A DNA stretch of 64,000 nt from Callaeas wilsoni (GCA_013398955.1 VWPU01009597.1:1-64000), one strand, 5' to 3'. Counted from the first letter of the stretch, positions 23,313 through 36,445 are shown. Program-made: numbers and translations. The notes: generated by a model not told the origin, from the letters alone.

Positions 23313-26300
23313 TCTGCCCCCAAAGCTATTCATTATGGGTACAGTGAGCAGTTTGTAGTGCCCAGCAGAGAGTGAGGATGCCCTTAGCTGGACGACAACG
23401 TGCTGTTCACTTGGAGACCTGAGGCCACAGTTTACTGTTATCCAAACTTCATCACTCATTTTGTGGGAGCAGGAAGCAAGCTACTAAAGTGCCTTACACC
23501 TGCAAAGAGCTCTTACCTGCTGGCTCTGGGTGGAGGACTGGTCTTTCCTTGGTCCACAGTGAGTATCTTGCTGCTTCCTAAACTGGAGCTGTACTTACGA
23601 ATCTGGTCAAAAAAATTTCGAGTGCCAAACAAGATCATCAGGAATTTATTACTGATACTGTTGGGTTTATGCAGTGCCTGGGACCCTTGGACGTGGAGCA
23701 GTAGCCGTGGGTAGGACAGCAGGGTTTTTCAGTCTTATTACTAAATCTGTGATTAGTATCCTGCACACTTGTGCTTAAAAAAGTACTGAGCATCTGGAGA
23801 GCTGCTTACCCTGTGCACCTCTGTTTTCCTGGTTTTGCTATATAATTCCCTCCTTCACAGGGCATTTCAGCAGGGAAGCTTTGGGGAAGACTTGGAGAGA
23901 GTCTCTTACTCCTCCCCACTCCCCAGTCCTGCTGGCAGCTGGCATGGCCCCCCTCCACCTTCCTGCTGGTTATAATCGTGGCTGTGTGTTTCTGCAGACC
24001 CCTGGTTCAGAGAGGGGCCGTAGCCTCCCCTTTACACTCCTTAGTGTTCCTTTTCCCGTTAGTGTTTATAAAAGACTTTCACACATAACTCAGATCAAAA
24101 ACTCCCTTGTGCTGAGCTGAGCATTGCCATATGGCAGAGAACACGTCAGAGTAAACATGTATTTAAAGGACACAGAAATTCTGGGTGTGTAGTAGGTTCA
24201 GATTTCTGGATCTGCAGTAGCTCATTTGCTCCTTTTCCATCCACAGCTTTTGAAAGTTGCTTCCTACACAAACTTCTCTATTTTTATTCTATCAAGGGAC
24301 AGCAAAAAATTGAAGCAAACCCAAAAATTTTGTGGTAGTGACTGGTAAATGGTCACTGCTAACTGATGCCCTACACAGAATATACAAATATAGGTGAAAC
24401 AGATAAAGTTTTGTTTGATTTCTGAGATCTGTCCCTGTTGTGGGAATTAAAACAAATCTTTTGAAGATGCACGCTAGCCATTAAATTGCTTAGGCTGAAT
24501 TACTGAATCCAGGCAAAGAACCAATTTTGCTCCCTGAAAAGCAAGGCTGACTGAATTTATTAAAGTGTTAATCATAGAGCACGCCTGTGGGTCCCTGGGG
24601 CGAGATGCAATTAGAGTTAAAACTTCACAGTATAGAAAGTTTTTTAACTGTCTAGTTTTACATCTTGACTGTAGGGAGAGGAGTTTCCACTGTACATTGA
24701 AGACATTGTTCTACAGCCTTTGCAAGTTGTTGGGTTCAGCTGCGAAGATTTTAAAAGCTGCTTTTGTTGGCAGCCTAGGACACATCCGTGACCTTATTAA
24801 AGTGGAAGTGAAAGCTCTCTTCTTTTTTTTTTCCTTTTTTTTTTTTTGCAACAGTAAATCTACTAATTTTACAGTCAGTTGAACAGCAATAGATTAATTT
24901 GTTTAAAGTCTGCATTCACAAAGAAAATGTGAACTTTGCTGCCTTGAATACCCAAAACTACAGTGCGATATTTAAAGGGTAGAAACTATTACAACTTGCC
25001 CTAGAATGGTCCAAGCAGTTCCCTGTCACCTGCTTCTCAGCACAGGTGCTGACCTCCCCGTCTATTCTATCCCTCCTGACAGACTAGCAGCCAGGCTGGG
25101 GCTTTGTGTGCAACAGAGAGCGCTTTTCCAATGACTGGGCCAGTTTTCTTCAGCAACCACAGGAAGCAGAATAAAGAAAAGGTTAAGGGCCACCGCAAGG
25201 GTCAGAACGGGTTAAATTTAGTTAACATCAGAGGTTATAGCTTTTAACAAGAGCATGAAGGAAACTTATTCGAAGATGCAATTTGTTTCTTCTTTGTCAA
25301 CCATTATTTTTTTTTACTCTATTGATAGTGACAGCTTAACAAAGTTTTTATATGCCGGGGTTTTCATCCTTTAGAGGATAAAGAACTGTGATGCAAAAAA
25401 GAGATGCAGGTGGAAGACTTTATAAAGCCTCCATGATTTTCAAATTGAGGGTTGAAAGTAGGCTCCCTGCGTGGTTAAGTCAAAAATAATTTGTAAATGT
25501 TAAAAAAAATACGCATTACGGACAGAGGAACTGCCTTTTTTTTTTCCTCCAGTGTAGCTTGCCAAGAGTAGTGTTTTATTGGAAGCCTTACAATCTGCCT
25601 GATCTCCTATGCATTTTTTTCCAAGGTAATCTTATTTTCTTTTTTATCACCCTCTAAAGATGATCAAAGTCAAATGCCTTTAACAACAGTCTTCATCATC
25701 TCCTTTCAAGATATTTTAGTCTATAATGTATGATGCTGGGTTTTTTGTGTTTTTTTCTCTCTATTTAGTGGAAAAGCAGAAACTAGAAAATGCACTCATT
25801 GTAGCTGCAGTGTTAGGTTCTCAGCCAAATTCTTGGAATTCAAAATGAGGAAAGTTTAAATCTTTCTGAAAATTATCGAAGAAAAAAAGTTTTTAAAAGG
25901 TTCAGCGACATTTTTCATATTTTTATACACAAGAGATCATCTTCTGCCAATTTTAAAAATCAAAATTAATTAATAAAATCACTATTTTTTTGTTGTTTTA
26001 TCCTGATACAAAGTAAAGAACTGAAATCAAAATTTAATTAAGTCTGATAACAAGGCATAAGTACAAACAATGCATTTTGGTGGGTTTCTTTTTTTCTTTT
26101 TAACACATTTTCCTCAAGGGGAAAAAAAAAGCTAATGTCATCATCCTGTCTCCCTATCCATCTGTCTCTCTGCAAGTTCTCTTGGCAGGTTTAATTGCTT
26201 GGACACTTCACTTCAGCCCAGTTTGGCAAAGAAATAGGACCCTCAAAGATATTGTGCATTTATAATAAATATATGTATTTCTGACAAGTTTTGTGAAAAC

Positions 26301-26399
26301 AGTGGAGAGACCTTCAGATTGGTATCTCGTTCTGGCAGAAGAGTTCATCCAGCTGACCAGACTCTATGTGTGTGGGCTGCCCAGGTGGCACACAGGTAT
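23313..26399. other. Intergenic, AT-rich
   Basis: T-rich runs lie near 24.82-24.85 and 25.54 kb. Positions 25.2-26.3 kb are notably AT-rich with ATTA and TTTATA words. No gene is recognised. Confidence 0.5.
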
Positions 26400-26757
26400 T
26401 ATCAGACCTGATTGTGGCCTTTCAGTACTTAAAGGGGGCTTGTGAAAAAGAGGGAGATTAACTTTTTACACTGGCAGATAGGCATAGGACATAGGGAATG
26501 CTTTTAAAGTAAAAGAGGAGACATTTAGAGTAGATGTTAGGAAGAATTTCTTTACTCAGGAGGGTGGTGGGGCACTGGAACAGGTTGCTCAGAGAAGTTG
26601 TGGATGCCCCATCCCTGGTAGTGTTCAGGGTCAGGTTGGATGGGGCCCTGAGTGACACAATGTAGAGGGTAGCATCCCTACCTTTGGCAGAGTGGTTGGA
26701 AGTAAGTGATCTTTAAGGTCTCTTCCAACCCAAACCACTTTATAATTCTATGATGCC
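26400..26757 (+). mobile_element. CR1 LINE fragment, 3' end
   Basis: Contains AGGGTGGTGGGGCACTGGAA, CAGGTTGCTCAGAGAAGTTG, TGGATGCCCCATCCCTGG, TCAGGTTGGATGGGGCCCTG and the terminal AATTCTATGATG. This is the sense-strand CR1 3' end with its ATTCTATG tail. Confidence 0.9.
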
Positions 26758-29700
26758 ATGATCAGCTACAGTCCATGGTGTCTTTTGCTTGCCAGCTGCT
26801 CAGGGGCTGCACGGGTAGTGTGTAAGGCTGAGGGGAATTGAGAGATGGGAGAAGGAGCCAGAACATTTTGAAAATGGAGAAGCGTAGGGAACATGCTGGG
26901 GTGATTTGGATCTGTAATCTTGGTGTTTGGTACTGTAGGTCTTCTGTAAAAGGTAAGAAGACTGGGAACTGACAACACAAGACTCAGCAATTCAAGTATC
27001 AGTTATTTCAGTGCTCATTTGCTCACAGGAGAAATTTCATCTGCTTTGGGGTGTCATTGCTGTCAGTGTGACAAAGGCTTGAAACTTCCAGTCCACTTGC
27101 TGTTAACTCAGGCTAGTGGTGGGTTCCCAGCTGTAGAAGCAAGAGCTGGTTTTGCTCTCCAGAGGGCTGGATTAGGCCTTTTGGTGCACGTGATGACTTT
27201 GACTTTTCCGTGAGGGTTCTGTTTGGAATCAGTTCGTATGAACTCTCTTGTTGGTGTAGAATTAATTCTTTCCTAGGAGACAGCTAGCACATCTAGAGAA
27301 AGTCTGTGCAGATCATAGACGGAAGCATTTGCACTGGTGTGGTGTACAGGCAAGTGTATAGACTCTTGACTGGCTAAGGACTAGAGAAGGGGAACGGGGA
27401 GCTGGAGAAATACAGGGCCTTCTCTGTCCCCAAAGACGGGGAAAATGGCACAATCCGGCTCAACCAGTTGAGCACTGTGTACCCCCCTCTATTTGGTCCA
27501 CACAGGGGCAGCCTCTGCTGAGGAGGTGACTTCGAAACGCATAACTGCAGTGAAAAACAAATGAGAAAAAGTATGAATTTCCACAGCCCAGACAGACTGG
27601 CCTGGAAAAACACAACAAAACCTCCCACTTACTATTCTGCTCACAAGCTGCCACCAAAACTCAGCTGTGAGGAGAATAAGAGCATCTTTTTAAAAATGTA
27701 AAACTGTCTTTTTTTTTTTTTTTTTTCCTTCTGAGCTGCTCTTATAGGCTTTAAAGCATTAATTTCAAAAGCTTCACAAAAACAGCAGGCATCAAACAGT
27801 CCAGGCTGAGTGGAAGCTTGGGGAGGAGAATTACGAAGTAAGTTGCAAGGGTGATGGCTGCAGACGCGGAAGCAAGGTTACTTGTTTGTTACAAGTCAGT
27901 GATCATAGCTTGCTTTTAATGATGGAGCAGCAGAGAAGGAGAGTTAGAGCAGCCCAGAGAGCCCTGGATTCACACAGCCTGAAGTTCAGCTACATCTTTT
28001 GTCTCATGCTTCTGTTGTCTGGGTGATTCCTGGATGGAAGTCAGGAGATGTGAGTTTCGACTGCAGTGCTGACGTGCCCTGTGACCTTGGACAAGTCTGT
28101 TCATCCCCAAGCTTCTCCTCTCATCTTTTTGCTCACTTAGGATCTCTCTCCCTTTTTCCTTGCAGTGTCTTTCTCTAATTATGTATCTGGACCCTGGCTA
28201 CCAGAATGCAGCTGTGCTCTCAGGTTAGGCACTGCTATTGTTTGAGTGAACCATAAAGAAATAGTGCACTGAGCACTTCACTAGGGCTCTCCTGTTATCT
28301 CAGGGCTTCACTGACAACCTTAATAAAGTAAAAGTCCTTCGAATGACTGAGCATTCCTGCCTACTGCCCAACTGCCTGCTTTTTCTGTAGCATCTTGAAC
28401 AAGAAAAAACATCAATTCTGATCCCTGGGTTGTCAGAAAATAATGATTTATAGTATTTCTTACTTCTGATTATTGGTAACATATTTTTTGTTCCTGAAAT
28501 CTCAGTGGTAACTTCAGTAATTCACTATGCCTAATTTTCTTCAGAGTGAATTATAAACCAGCACGCTGCTATATATCTGACTCGTTCTGATAGGTTTTCC
28601 TGAATTTTGCTCTTTTTTGGAGGTGCAGTTCATGTGCTTGAGACTAGGGACAAAGCCTCCTTCAGAATTAATTACGCAGAACCTCTGAAACCTACTCTGT
28701 TTTATCCCCATGAGGATGGGGTCCAGTGCCAGGATAACTGGCTCTGCAATGTGGTCTCAGCAAAATTGAGTGTGTTCTTTAATTTCAACTTTCCTTGTAT
28801 ATGCTGCTCTACCTGGTCGAAGGTGTCAACTTCATATAAATAAATCCTACTGTGCTCTTGGGAAAAAAAATTACCTCCTTCAGCAACGAAGCATGCATAC
28901 CAATAATCCATATCTACCCTTGCATCTCCTTCTTTTCCAACCAGAATTCAGACTGGATTTTTCCATGAGATCTGTAAGAAAACTCGTCATCCAGAGTTTT
29001 TTGTTTCATGTTTTCCTACAATGTTCTGTCTTTTTTCTTTATATCAGGTGTGATCTCAGACATCATCTACAACAAACCTCTCACAGCTGTGTCAGCTTTC
29101 AGCGTCCTGTGTGAATTGTCTGATCCCAGAGTTTGTACAGTTGTGATTCCAGATCCCACAGTGCATTACCTCACGTTTAACTTTGATAGTCTCCCTCCCC
29201 TTTCCCTTCTGTCCTCCCTTCACATGATACAGGATTATAAGAACAAGATTTTGGCTTCAGGAGAAATGGCTGTCAAAGACAATCTAGTACTTTGTGATAG
29301 AAGTGCAGAATGGGAGAATAATTCGGGTTGGAAGGGACCTCAGGGGGGTCATCTTCTCCAATGGCATACTAAGAAATTTGGACTATGGCCTCAACTTGGG
29401 TGAAAAAAAACCCTCTTAGTTATCTGTGAATCAGTTCAGGAATCAGCAGGACCTGAGTGATTCTAGATGCTACCCTTTTACATTCTAATGAAGGGTGGAG
29501 ACCTTTATGTATACATTTTCTTAGAAGCAGTTACAGTCCTACAAGCTCAGACCACTTGAAATATAAGAAAATAATCTGTATTTGAATAGAACATTGAAAA
29601 CTTGTTAATAGTTTTAAAGCACTTTCATTATGCTGAGGCATCTTTGCATTCCAAGCAGTTTATGTATTTATTTGGATTCATATGCCAGTGATGCTTACAT

Positions 29701-31246
29701 GGTATCAGACTGTAAGTTATTTACATAAATTAAACATGGATGATGGAGCCACAGAAATGAGTCATAATTTTTTCTTTAAAGAACAGCAGGAGGTAATTGT
29801 TTTTATAAGGAATTCAGAAACCAGCTCTGCATCAGAACATATAATTGTACTCAGAAATCAAACTAATTATTCCCATATTCAGCTAAGATCAAGTAACCAT
29901 CAAACATAGATGGCGTTAGAAGGACTGAGCAGAATTTATGCATGCTGTAAAAGCTCACACACATTTATTCTATTTAAATTTTTAAAAGGAAAATCATTCT
30001 ACAAAATATGCTAGTAAGAAGTTCTGTAAGTATTACTGACCACAACACTATCTTGAAAAAAGAAATCTGAATTTATTAATCTGCAGCTGTATAGTGTTTC
30101 CCTATGTTCAGTGTAATATAAATTTAGTGTCTGGCCCTAACAAGTAAGGGCATGAGCATATACAGAGAAACTGAAGTTTCTTGTTTGTCTGCTTATTTAC
30201 AAGGAAATAGAGCAACAGAGCTGGAATTACTATTTTAAGATGCAAATCTCATTAATCTGAAACCAATATGTTTCAACATGTCTCTGAAAAAGATAGGAGT
30301 TCTTGTTAGCTATTTCATGTCTGGTTAAAAATAAAGTGGGAGAAATCACAGTATCTTTTCTGAAATGGCCAAAAAAGGGAAAAAGTTAAAAGCAAGCCTA
30401 GAAACCGGGCCAGTTGGTGCTTTATTTAGTGGTTCTTTTTCCATTAGCTCACGCTGCTTTTGTAAACTTTGGAGAGGAATGCTGTGTTATAACAGTAGCA
30501 TTTGCTTTGCTTTTATAGTTCCATATGTGGATAATGAAAAACAACTGTAATTTGTGAGCTTGAAGTATAATTAACTGATGCCCTAAAAGGTAAACAGTTT
30601 CTTCTAATTATGTCAAAAAACATGGTCATGAGCCAAGCAAAGTGACTTGTACAGAGGAAATGTAACAAATGTCTGAATGAATATATAGAGGCTGTCCCAT
30701 TGATTTTTTATTTTGTTTTGAGTGTATTGATCACAGATCCTTTGGTGTATTTCTGATGTAATTAAATATTGGATATAATGTAGCATTTCATTGGAGCTAA
30801 AGGCTTTGTTCAAGAGGAGCAAAAGGCAGGTTCAAGTTTTCACTCTGTCAGCTTCCTATCAAAATTTGTGATCTCTTATTGCTCCAGGCTAGGTATGTGA
30901 AGCTAGTTTTCCACGTTCCCACGTTCACAAACTGACTTCAGGAGAAACAGAAAAAGCATACAGAATTTCCAAATTTGGATGTATTCAATGAAATTAAATA
31001 ATTAGTTTTTGGTTGGCAGTCAGTTTATTTTTGTACAGTGGACAAAGCTACTGATTTTTTCTTCCCAAACAGATTTTGTCAAAGTGTAGAGCTGAATGAT
31101 TTGTTATGGAAATGCCCTGAGGTTCTTCACAGCTTCATTGCCCTCTGCAGGCTGGGTTTTCTAGCTGAACTAAATTTCATGAAGTACACCAATTACTAAT
31201 TTTAGTAAATTGCGCCTCAGTCCTTAAGCTGAGTCCTGAAAAGAAT
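26758..31246. other. Intergenic
   Basis: No exon is recognised. A T-run lies near 27.71-27.73 kb, and one very short CR1 tail lies at 29.3 kb. Confidence 0.5.
29306..29372 (-). mobile_element. Very short CR1 3' tail
   Basis: The plus strand reads AGAATGGGAGAATAATTCGG then GGTTGGAAGGGACCTCAGGG, the antisense start of a CR1 3' end. Only about 65 bp is recognisable. Confidence 0.6.
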
Positions 31247-31291
31247 AAAATAGAAATAGAAATAGAAATAGAAATAGAAATAGAAATAGAT
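31247..31291. repeat. (AAATAG)n microsatellite
   Basis: About seven perfect units of the hexamer AAATAG directly precede the antisense CR1 fragment. In CR1 orientation they read as CTATTT units at its 3' tail. Confidence 0.9.
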
Positions 31292-31472
31292 AATTTCAGT
31301 TGAAGGGACCTACAGCAATCATCCAGTCCAACTGCCTGACCTCTGCAGGGCTGACCAAAAATTAAAGAATATTGTTAGGGGCATTGTCTAAATGCCTCTT
31401 GATCACTGGCAGGTTTGGGGCATCAGCCGCCTCCCTAGGAAACCTGTTCCAGTGTTTGACCACCCTGTGGTG
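31292..31472 (-). mobile_element. CR1 LINE fragment next to a hexamer repeat
   Basis: The plus strand shows GTTGAAGGGACCTACAGCAA, ATCATCCAGTCCAACTGCCT and GAAACCTGTTCCAGTGTTTG, an antisense CR1 3' part. Instead of the usual octamer tail it abuts an AAATAG repeat. Confidence 0.8.
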
Positions 31473-31859
31473 AGTCAACCCACTCAGCTGAAAGGATCCC
31501 CACTCTGGGTTTCTCTGAATATTCAGAATAGCATATCCCCATGGAAATCAGCTTTGTTTGGGACACAGTTCACTGGGACAGAAGAGGGACACAGTATTCT
31601 ACGGACGGGACACATCCTTTCAGTAAAAAAAAAAAGAAAAGCTGTTCAGTTTTAACTTGAAGTTTTCCATGAAAACAGTTTCAGTGGAAAATTTTTGGAC
31701 AACCCCTAGATAATAACTACTCACAAAGTTTGCCAGGAAAAAGGGCAGAACATCATTGCTTATTGACCATATAAGCACTCGTCTTTGTTGAAGACTGTAT
31801 GGGTTGGAAATATCTGCTGTAGACTGAACAAATGTAGAGTCCTAGGGTGGTGGTGGTTC

Positions 31860-32460
31860 AGTCCCTGGAATTGCATAATGTCATTTGCATAATCACTCCT
31901 GTAGCAGTAAGTGCTCGATACCTCTGAGTTATGGTGGTAGTTTTGTTGAATGCATAAAAGAGGAGTTAAAGAACCTGCTTCTCCTCCCTTCTCGGTTCCC
32001 TATTGATAGGAAAAGGGCCCATTATCTGGGGCAGGCACACAGGGATGTGCACTTCAGCAAAGGGTTACGATCTGTGTTCATTATATGCAAATTTGCTGGA
32101 GCATTAATCTGCTAGGCATTAACATAATATCAGTTGGTGCATCGGAGTAATTCTCATCTGATCTAAAACATTCCTCATGTAAGCAAAACAGTTTGGCTAC
32201 ACAGAGAAATTATGAACTAACCATATCAAAATCAGCAAATATGAACCAGGGTTGAATGTGACCTGATTATATGTGCAAAACCGCACTGCCTTACAGGCAG
32301 TTTATTCATTTAAATAATCAAATTAAACAAGATAGTCCTAAATACATCTTGCTTAACTTGATTACTTAAATAAGCAGCCATCTGGCATGAATGACACAGA
32401 TTAAGTTCTTCCTTAATTTTTTCTTCTTCTCATTTTTCAACACCAGAATTGTTTTGCACC
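31860..32460. promoter_or_regulatory. Candidate enhancer block, POU/homeodomain motifs
   Basis: This block is AT-rich and free of recognised repeats. It has octamers ATTTGCAT at 31883-31890 and ATGCAAAT at 32085-32092, and several TAAT/ATTA cores and AATAATCAAATTA-type words to 32.46 kb. Such motif density is typical of conserved non-coding elements near developmental genes. Conservation cannot be tested here. Confidence 0.3.
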
Positions 32461-33708
32461 TTGTGCTTATTTCATGTTACTTATCTGCTGGAGTATCTTC
32501 ACATAGAGATTGGGGGCAGAAGTTAATAGAAATTATTACACAAGTACAAACTCTCTCTACAACTTGATATTAATCAGCTGAAAGGAGTACATTAGCAACC
32601 CTATTTACACAATTATTTTAGCCACGGGAGAATCCATTTGGTGCTAGAGGAATACAGCTGAAATCTGTCAGTATTGGAAGGCAAGGAAGTGCAAGTGAAA
32701 ATCCTAGCAAGTTTAAGTAATCCAATTCCCTGTTTGAGGTCAGAGACCTGATTTCATTTAAAGTATTTTTGTCTCATTGAAAAAGAAACACTTTTTGCTA
32801 GTCTTTATTAAATAGAAAATGCTTTCAGGTTAACAAAGCATTACTTAAGGTCTGATTCTGTGTGTTAGAACTGCTTTACACATAGGGACTGTCCTACTGA
32901 CTTTGAAGGCATAAAAGGCTTGAGAAAAGTTATGTATGCAGAAGAGTACTGAAGAGCTGGGACTGCTGAGGGGCTCATTGGCATGTACCTGCATAAATCT
33001 TTGCTTAGAGCTTTGGATAGTTATAGTTACAAGGGTTGTACTACTACTGTGAAATTAGTAAAAGCAAACGATGTTTAATTGGGGTGGAATGTTTTTTACA
33101 CTGACCTTATATAGTCTCTTGCTTGCAAATGTGTGCTGTGCTCTGCAGTGTCTTGAGAAGAGTGGATCCTCAGTTCTGATATTTGTGTAATCTATGGATA
33201 GTATGACCAGCAGTTAATTCCTCTCTCTTGAGGGTGCAGGCCTGTGGAGCTTGACCTACTTCCCAGCACACACATCAGTTCTGACATTTGGGTCTCTAAA
33301 CATTCACTTTTACCAAATGCTTTCAGATCCCACCCTCTTTTGTTATGTGACTGTGGAAAGCCCACGTGTGTTGGTGTTGCTGTGGCGTTCACACCATGTG
33401 TGTCCCGGGCCTGTCAGCTGGATAATGTGCCCATCTGCCAGCTGTATTGTGCTGTGAATGATCTGACTATTGCCATTCCCCTCCCAACTGCTCCCGTTTT
33501 GCAGGTGGAGGGCTGTCCATGTGGAAAAGTTGCGGGCAATGCTGGCAGTTACAGCTGTACTTGCACTTACACCACAAGAGTGTGATGGAGAGGAGTTGTT
33601 AAAATTCTTTTTCCTTTGTATCCATGTGCAGCATAAGGTGAATTTCTGAAAAAGGAAAAAATTTGTGAGATGCTTAGGGTGGGCAACTGTGTATGCTGGC
33701 AAGGTGGC

Positions 33709-34334
33709 TGTTGTGATTTAACCCCAGCTGGCAGCTAAGTACCACGCACCTGCTCGCTCACTTCACACACACCCTCTCCCCCTCCCACACACACATACAC
33801 ACTCTTCCCCTGTGGGATGGGGAGAGGAGTGAGGAAAGAAAAGAAAATAGAACTCGTGGGCTGAGATAAGAACAGCTTAATAATTGAAACAAAATAAAAT
33901 ATAATGATAATGCTAATTCTATTAATACTAGAAGGGAGAGGGAGAGAGGGTGATAAAACCCAAGAAACACAAGTGATGCACAACACAATTGCTCACCACC
34001 CGCTGGCTGATGCCCAGCTTGTCCCTGAGCTGCAGTCAACCCCACTCCCAGCCAACACTCCCCAGTTAATATACAGAGTATGATGCTCTATGGTATGGAA
34101 TAGCCTTTTAGACTGTTCAGATCAGCCATCCTGGCCGTGCTCTCTCCTGGTTTCTTGTGCAGCTGTTCACTGGCACAGCATGAAACACTGAGAAGTCCTT
34201 GACTTAGGGTAAGCACTACTTAGCAACAACCAAAACATCACTGTGTTATCAACATTATTCTCACACTGGATCCGAAACACAGTGTTGTACCAGCTACTAA
34301 GAAAATGAACTCTATCCCAGACAAAACCATGACA
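33709..34334 (-). mobile_element. Solo LTR of an avian endogenous retrovirus (ERVL-like)
   Basis: About 626 bp running from TGTTGTGATTTAACCCCAGC to a terminal AAACCATGACA on the plus strand. The pattern is a well-known neoavian LTR read backwards. On the minus strand the phrase CTTATCTCAGCCCACGAG matches the 3' part of the LTR at 35413. It contains CT/CA-rich and AATAAT-rich low-complexity parts. No internal retroviral genes flank it. No clear target-site duplication is seen. Confidence 0.8.
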
Positions 34335-35184
34335 CTGACTCAATGAGAAGTTAAGATTCCTGGATTTAGTATTTGCCTCCTCTTACCCCAAGACCTGTAA
34401 AAGTAATTTCATTTTTCTATACTGCCATATCCCCTCTCACCTGTTACCTTGTTGGGTTAGCCAGCAGGCTCCCCAAGGAGTTTTCAATGTGTTTCACTTG
34501 ATGTTCATGCACTGACCTTCATCATAGGGCTACACAGCTGCCATGGCATCAAAAAAGACTGTCTGTCAGCTGAACCACAGTTCCCTGACTGCACAGCTGC
34601 TCCTAACCTGTGGGACACACAAGGGAAATCTTTTAACACACACCTCAATGAAAAAGGTTCAAGTTAACTTTGCTCATTGGTTCTGTCACACCAAGGTCTT
34701 ACCACATTCACCCCTGGCTCACCTCGCAGGAGGAGCTGGCCAGATCAAGATAGCTCTGTGGTACGTTCAAGTCCTCCTCTCCAGCCAGGGTCTTCACACA
34801 AGCAAGTATGAAAATATCCTGAGCAAGGATATCTGTAGAAAAGGACCTGAGTAGCATTGCTGTGGTATCAAATCGAGTAGTATTACACAAATTCAGTTTC
34901 CTTTTCTTAGGTCAAAATACACTCAACATCACAGAGTTACGTAGGAATGGATAACTAGGAGACTCTTGTTCCTTCTGGTTTATCAGCTTCGGAAGATTTC
35001 TGCCATGCTTTGAATATATTTTTCCACCTACTGCAAAGGTTCCAGTATGGAAGGAAAATGAAATGTCAGGTTTATTCATTCCAATGTTATTCTGAATTTA
35101 GATTTTAATGTAAATGTAAGAATGGGGTGTTCTTTCCTTTATTTAGTTGGAATAACCTTTCCTCCTCCCCATCCTGCACATACA

Positions 35185-35325
35185 CACACCCACTAGTGCT
35201 GTTAGTTGTAGTAATTAGCTCAATGTGCTAATGACAATTTCCAGGGAAAACGCTGACAGGACTAATTAATGTGTGAATTTCACGTTCGTAAATGTATGGG
35301 CAATTTTCTAAATGCAGATGGCATG
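35185..35325. promoter_or_regulatory. Candidate conserved block just left of the LTR
   Basis: Contains GTAATTAGCTCAATGTGCTA, then CTAATGACAATTTCC and GGACTAATTAATGTG, clustered homeodomain cores with no repeat. The LTR inserted about 90 bp to the right. The call rests on motif density only. Confidence 0.25.
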
Positions 35326-35407
35326 GTCCACCCTAACGGGGGCCAGCCTAGAGCTACTTAATACACCAAGTGTCTGGAGAAAGTGGTTAATTTGTAATAT
35401 GCTTCAT

Positions 35408-35412
35408 GATAC
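35408..35412. repeat. Target-site duplication, left copy
   Basis: GATAC directly before the LTR; the same five bases follow the LTR at 36441-36445. Confidence 0.85.
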
Positions 35413-36440
35413 TGTGTTGGGTTTGCATGGTGAGGTTTTGGTAGTGGGGGCCCACAGGAGTGGTCTATGAGAAGATGCCAGAAGCTTCTCCAATGTCCAT
35501 CAGAGCCAATGGCAGCCAACTCCAAGGCAGACGTGCCACTGGCCAAGGCTGACAGCCATCAGTGATGGCGGCAGTGCCTCTGGGATAACACGGTTAAGAA
35601 GAGGGGAAAAAGAGGTTGGGCAGAAGTAAATGGCAACCAGAGAAGAGGAACAGCTCTGCAGACACCAAGGCCGGTGAAGAAGGAAGGGTAGAAGGTGCTC
35701 CAGGCACCAGAGAAAAGATTCTCCTGCAGCCTGTGGTGAAGACTGTCGTCGAGCAGAGATCCACCTGCAGCCCATGGAGCACCCCACGCCAGAGCAGGTG
35801 GGTGCCCCAGCGCAGGCTGTGGCCTGTGGGAAGCCTGTACTGGAGCAGGATTGGTGGCATAACCTGTGACCCCCCTGGGGACCCACGCTGGACCAGCCTG
35901 CTCCTGAAGGACTGCACCCTGTGGAAGGGATCCATGCTGGAGCAGTTTGTGAAGAACTGCAGCTTGTGGGAAGGACTCGCATTGGAGGAGGTCACGGAGA
36001 ACTGTCTCCTGTGGGAGGGATCCCACACCGGAGCAGGGGAAGAGCTGGAGGAGTACTTCCCCCGAGGAGGAGGCAGCAGCAGAGACAACGTGGATCGACT
36101 GCAGCCCCCATTCCCCAGCTCCCTGAGCCACCTGCGGGGAGGAGGTAGAGAATATCAGGAGTAAGGTTAGCCCCAGGAAGAAGGGAGAGGTCAGGGGAAG
36201 GTGTTTTAAGATTTGTGTTTATTTCTTATTATCCTACTCTGACTTGATTGGTGATAAATTATTTTTCCTCCTCTATCTGAGCCTGTTCTGCCTGTGACAG
36301 TAACTAGTGAGTGATCTCTCCCTGCCCTTATCTCGACCCATAAGTCTTTTGTTGTATTTTCTCTCCCCTTCCCAGCTGAGAAATGTGATGACAGAGCAGC
36401 TTTGGTGGACACCTGGCATCCAGCCAGGGTCAAACCACCA
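35413..36440 (+). mobile_element. Solo LTR of an avian endogenous retrovirus with target-site duplication
   Basis: A 1,028-bp element starts TGTGTTGGGTTTGCATGG and ends GGGTCAAACCACCA, so it has TG...CA ends. It is flanked by the 5-bp duplication GATAC (35408-35412 and 36441-36445), as expected for ERVL-like integration. Inside are imperfect tandem units of about 45-49 bp, an AATAAAtype area replaced by GTGATAAATTA near 36251, and CTTATCTCGACCCATAAG near the 3' end. No gag, pol or env lies beside it, so it is a recombined solo LTR. Long open frames in it are not genes. Confidence 0.9.
35765..36035 (+). repeat. Imperfect tandem units inside the LTR
   Basis: Units built on ACGCTGGAGCAG, GAAGAACTGCAG and CTGTGGGAAGGG recur with spacings of about 45-49 bp (for example starts near 35885, 35934, 35979 and 36025). 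They are part of the LTR consensus of this family. Confidence 0.75.
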
Positions 36441-36445
36441 GATAC
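36441..36445. repeat. Target-site duplication, right copy
   Basis: GATAC directly after the LTR, identical to 35408-35412. Confidence 0.85.

Noticed and set aside
35500..36164. Overlapping frames of 160-190 codons
   Set aside because: They fall wholly inside a solo LTR and share the LTR's tandem units; LTRs of this kind are non-coding.
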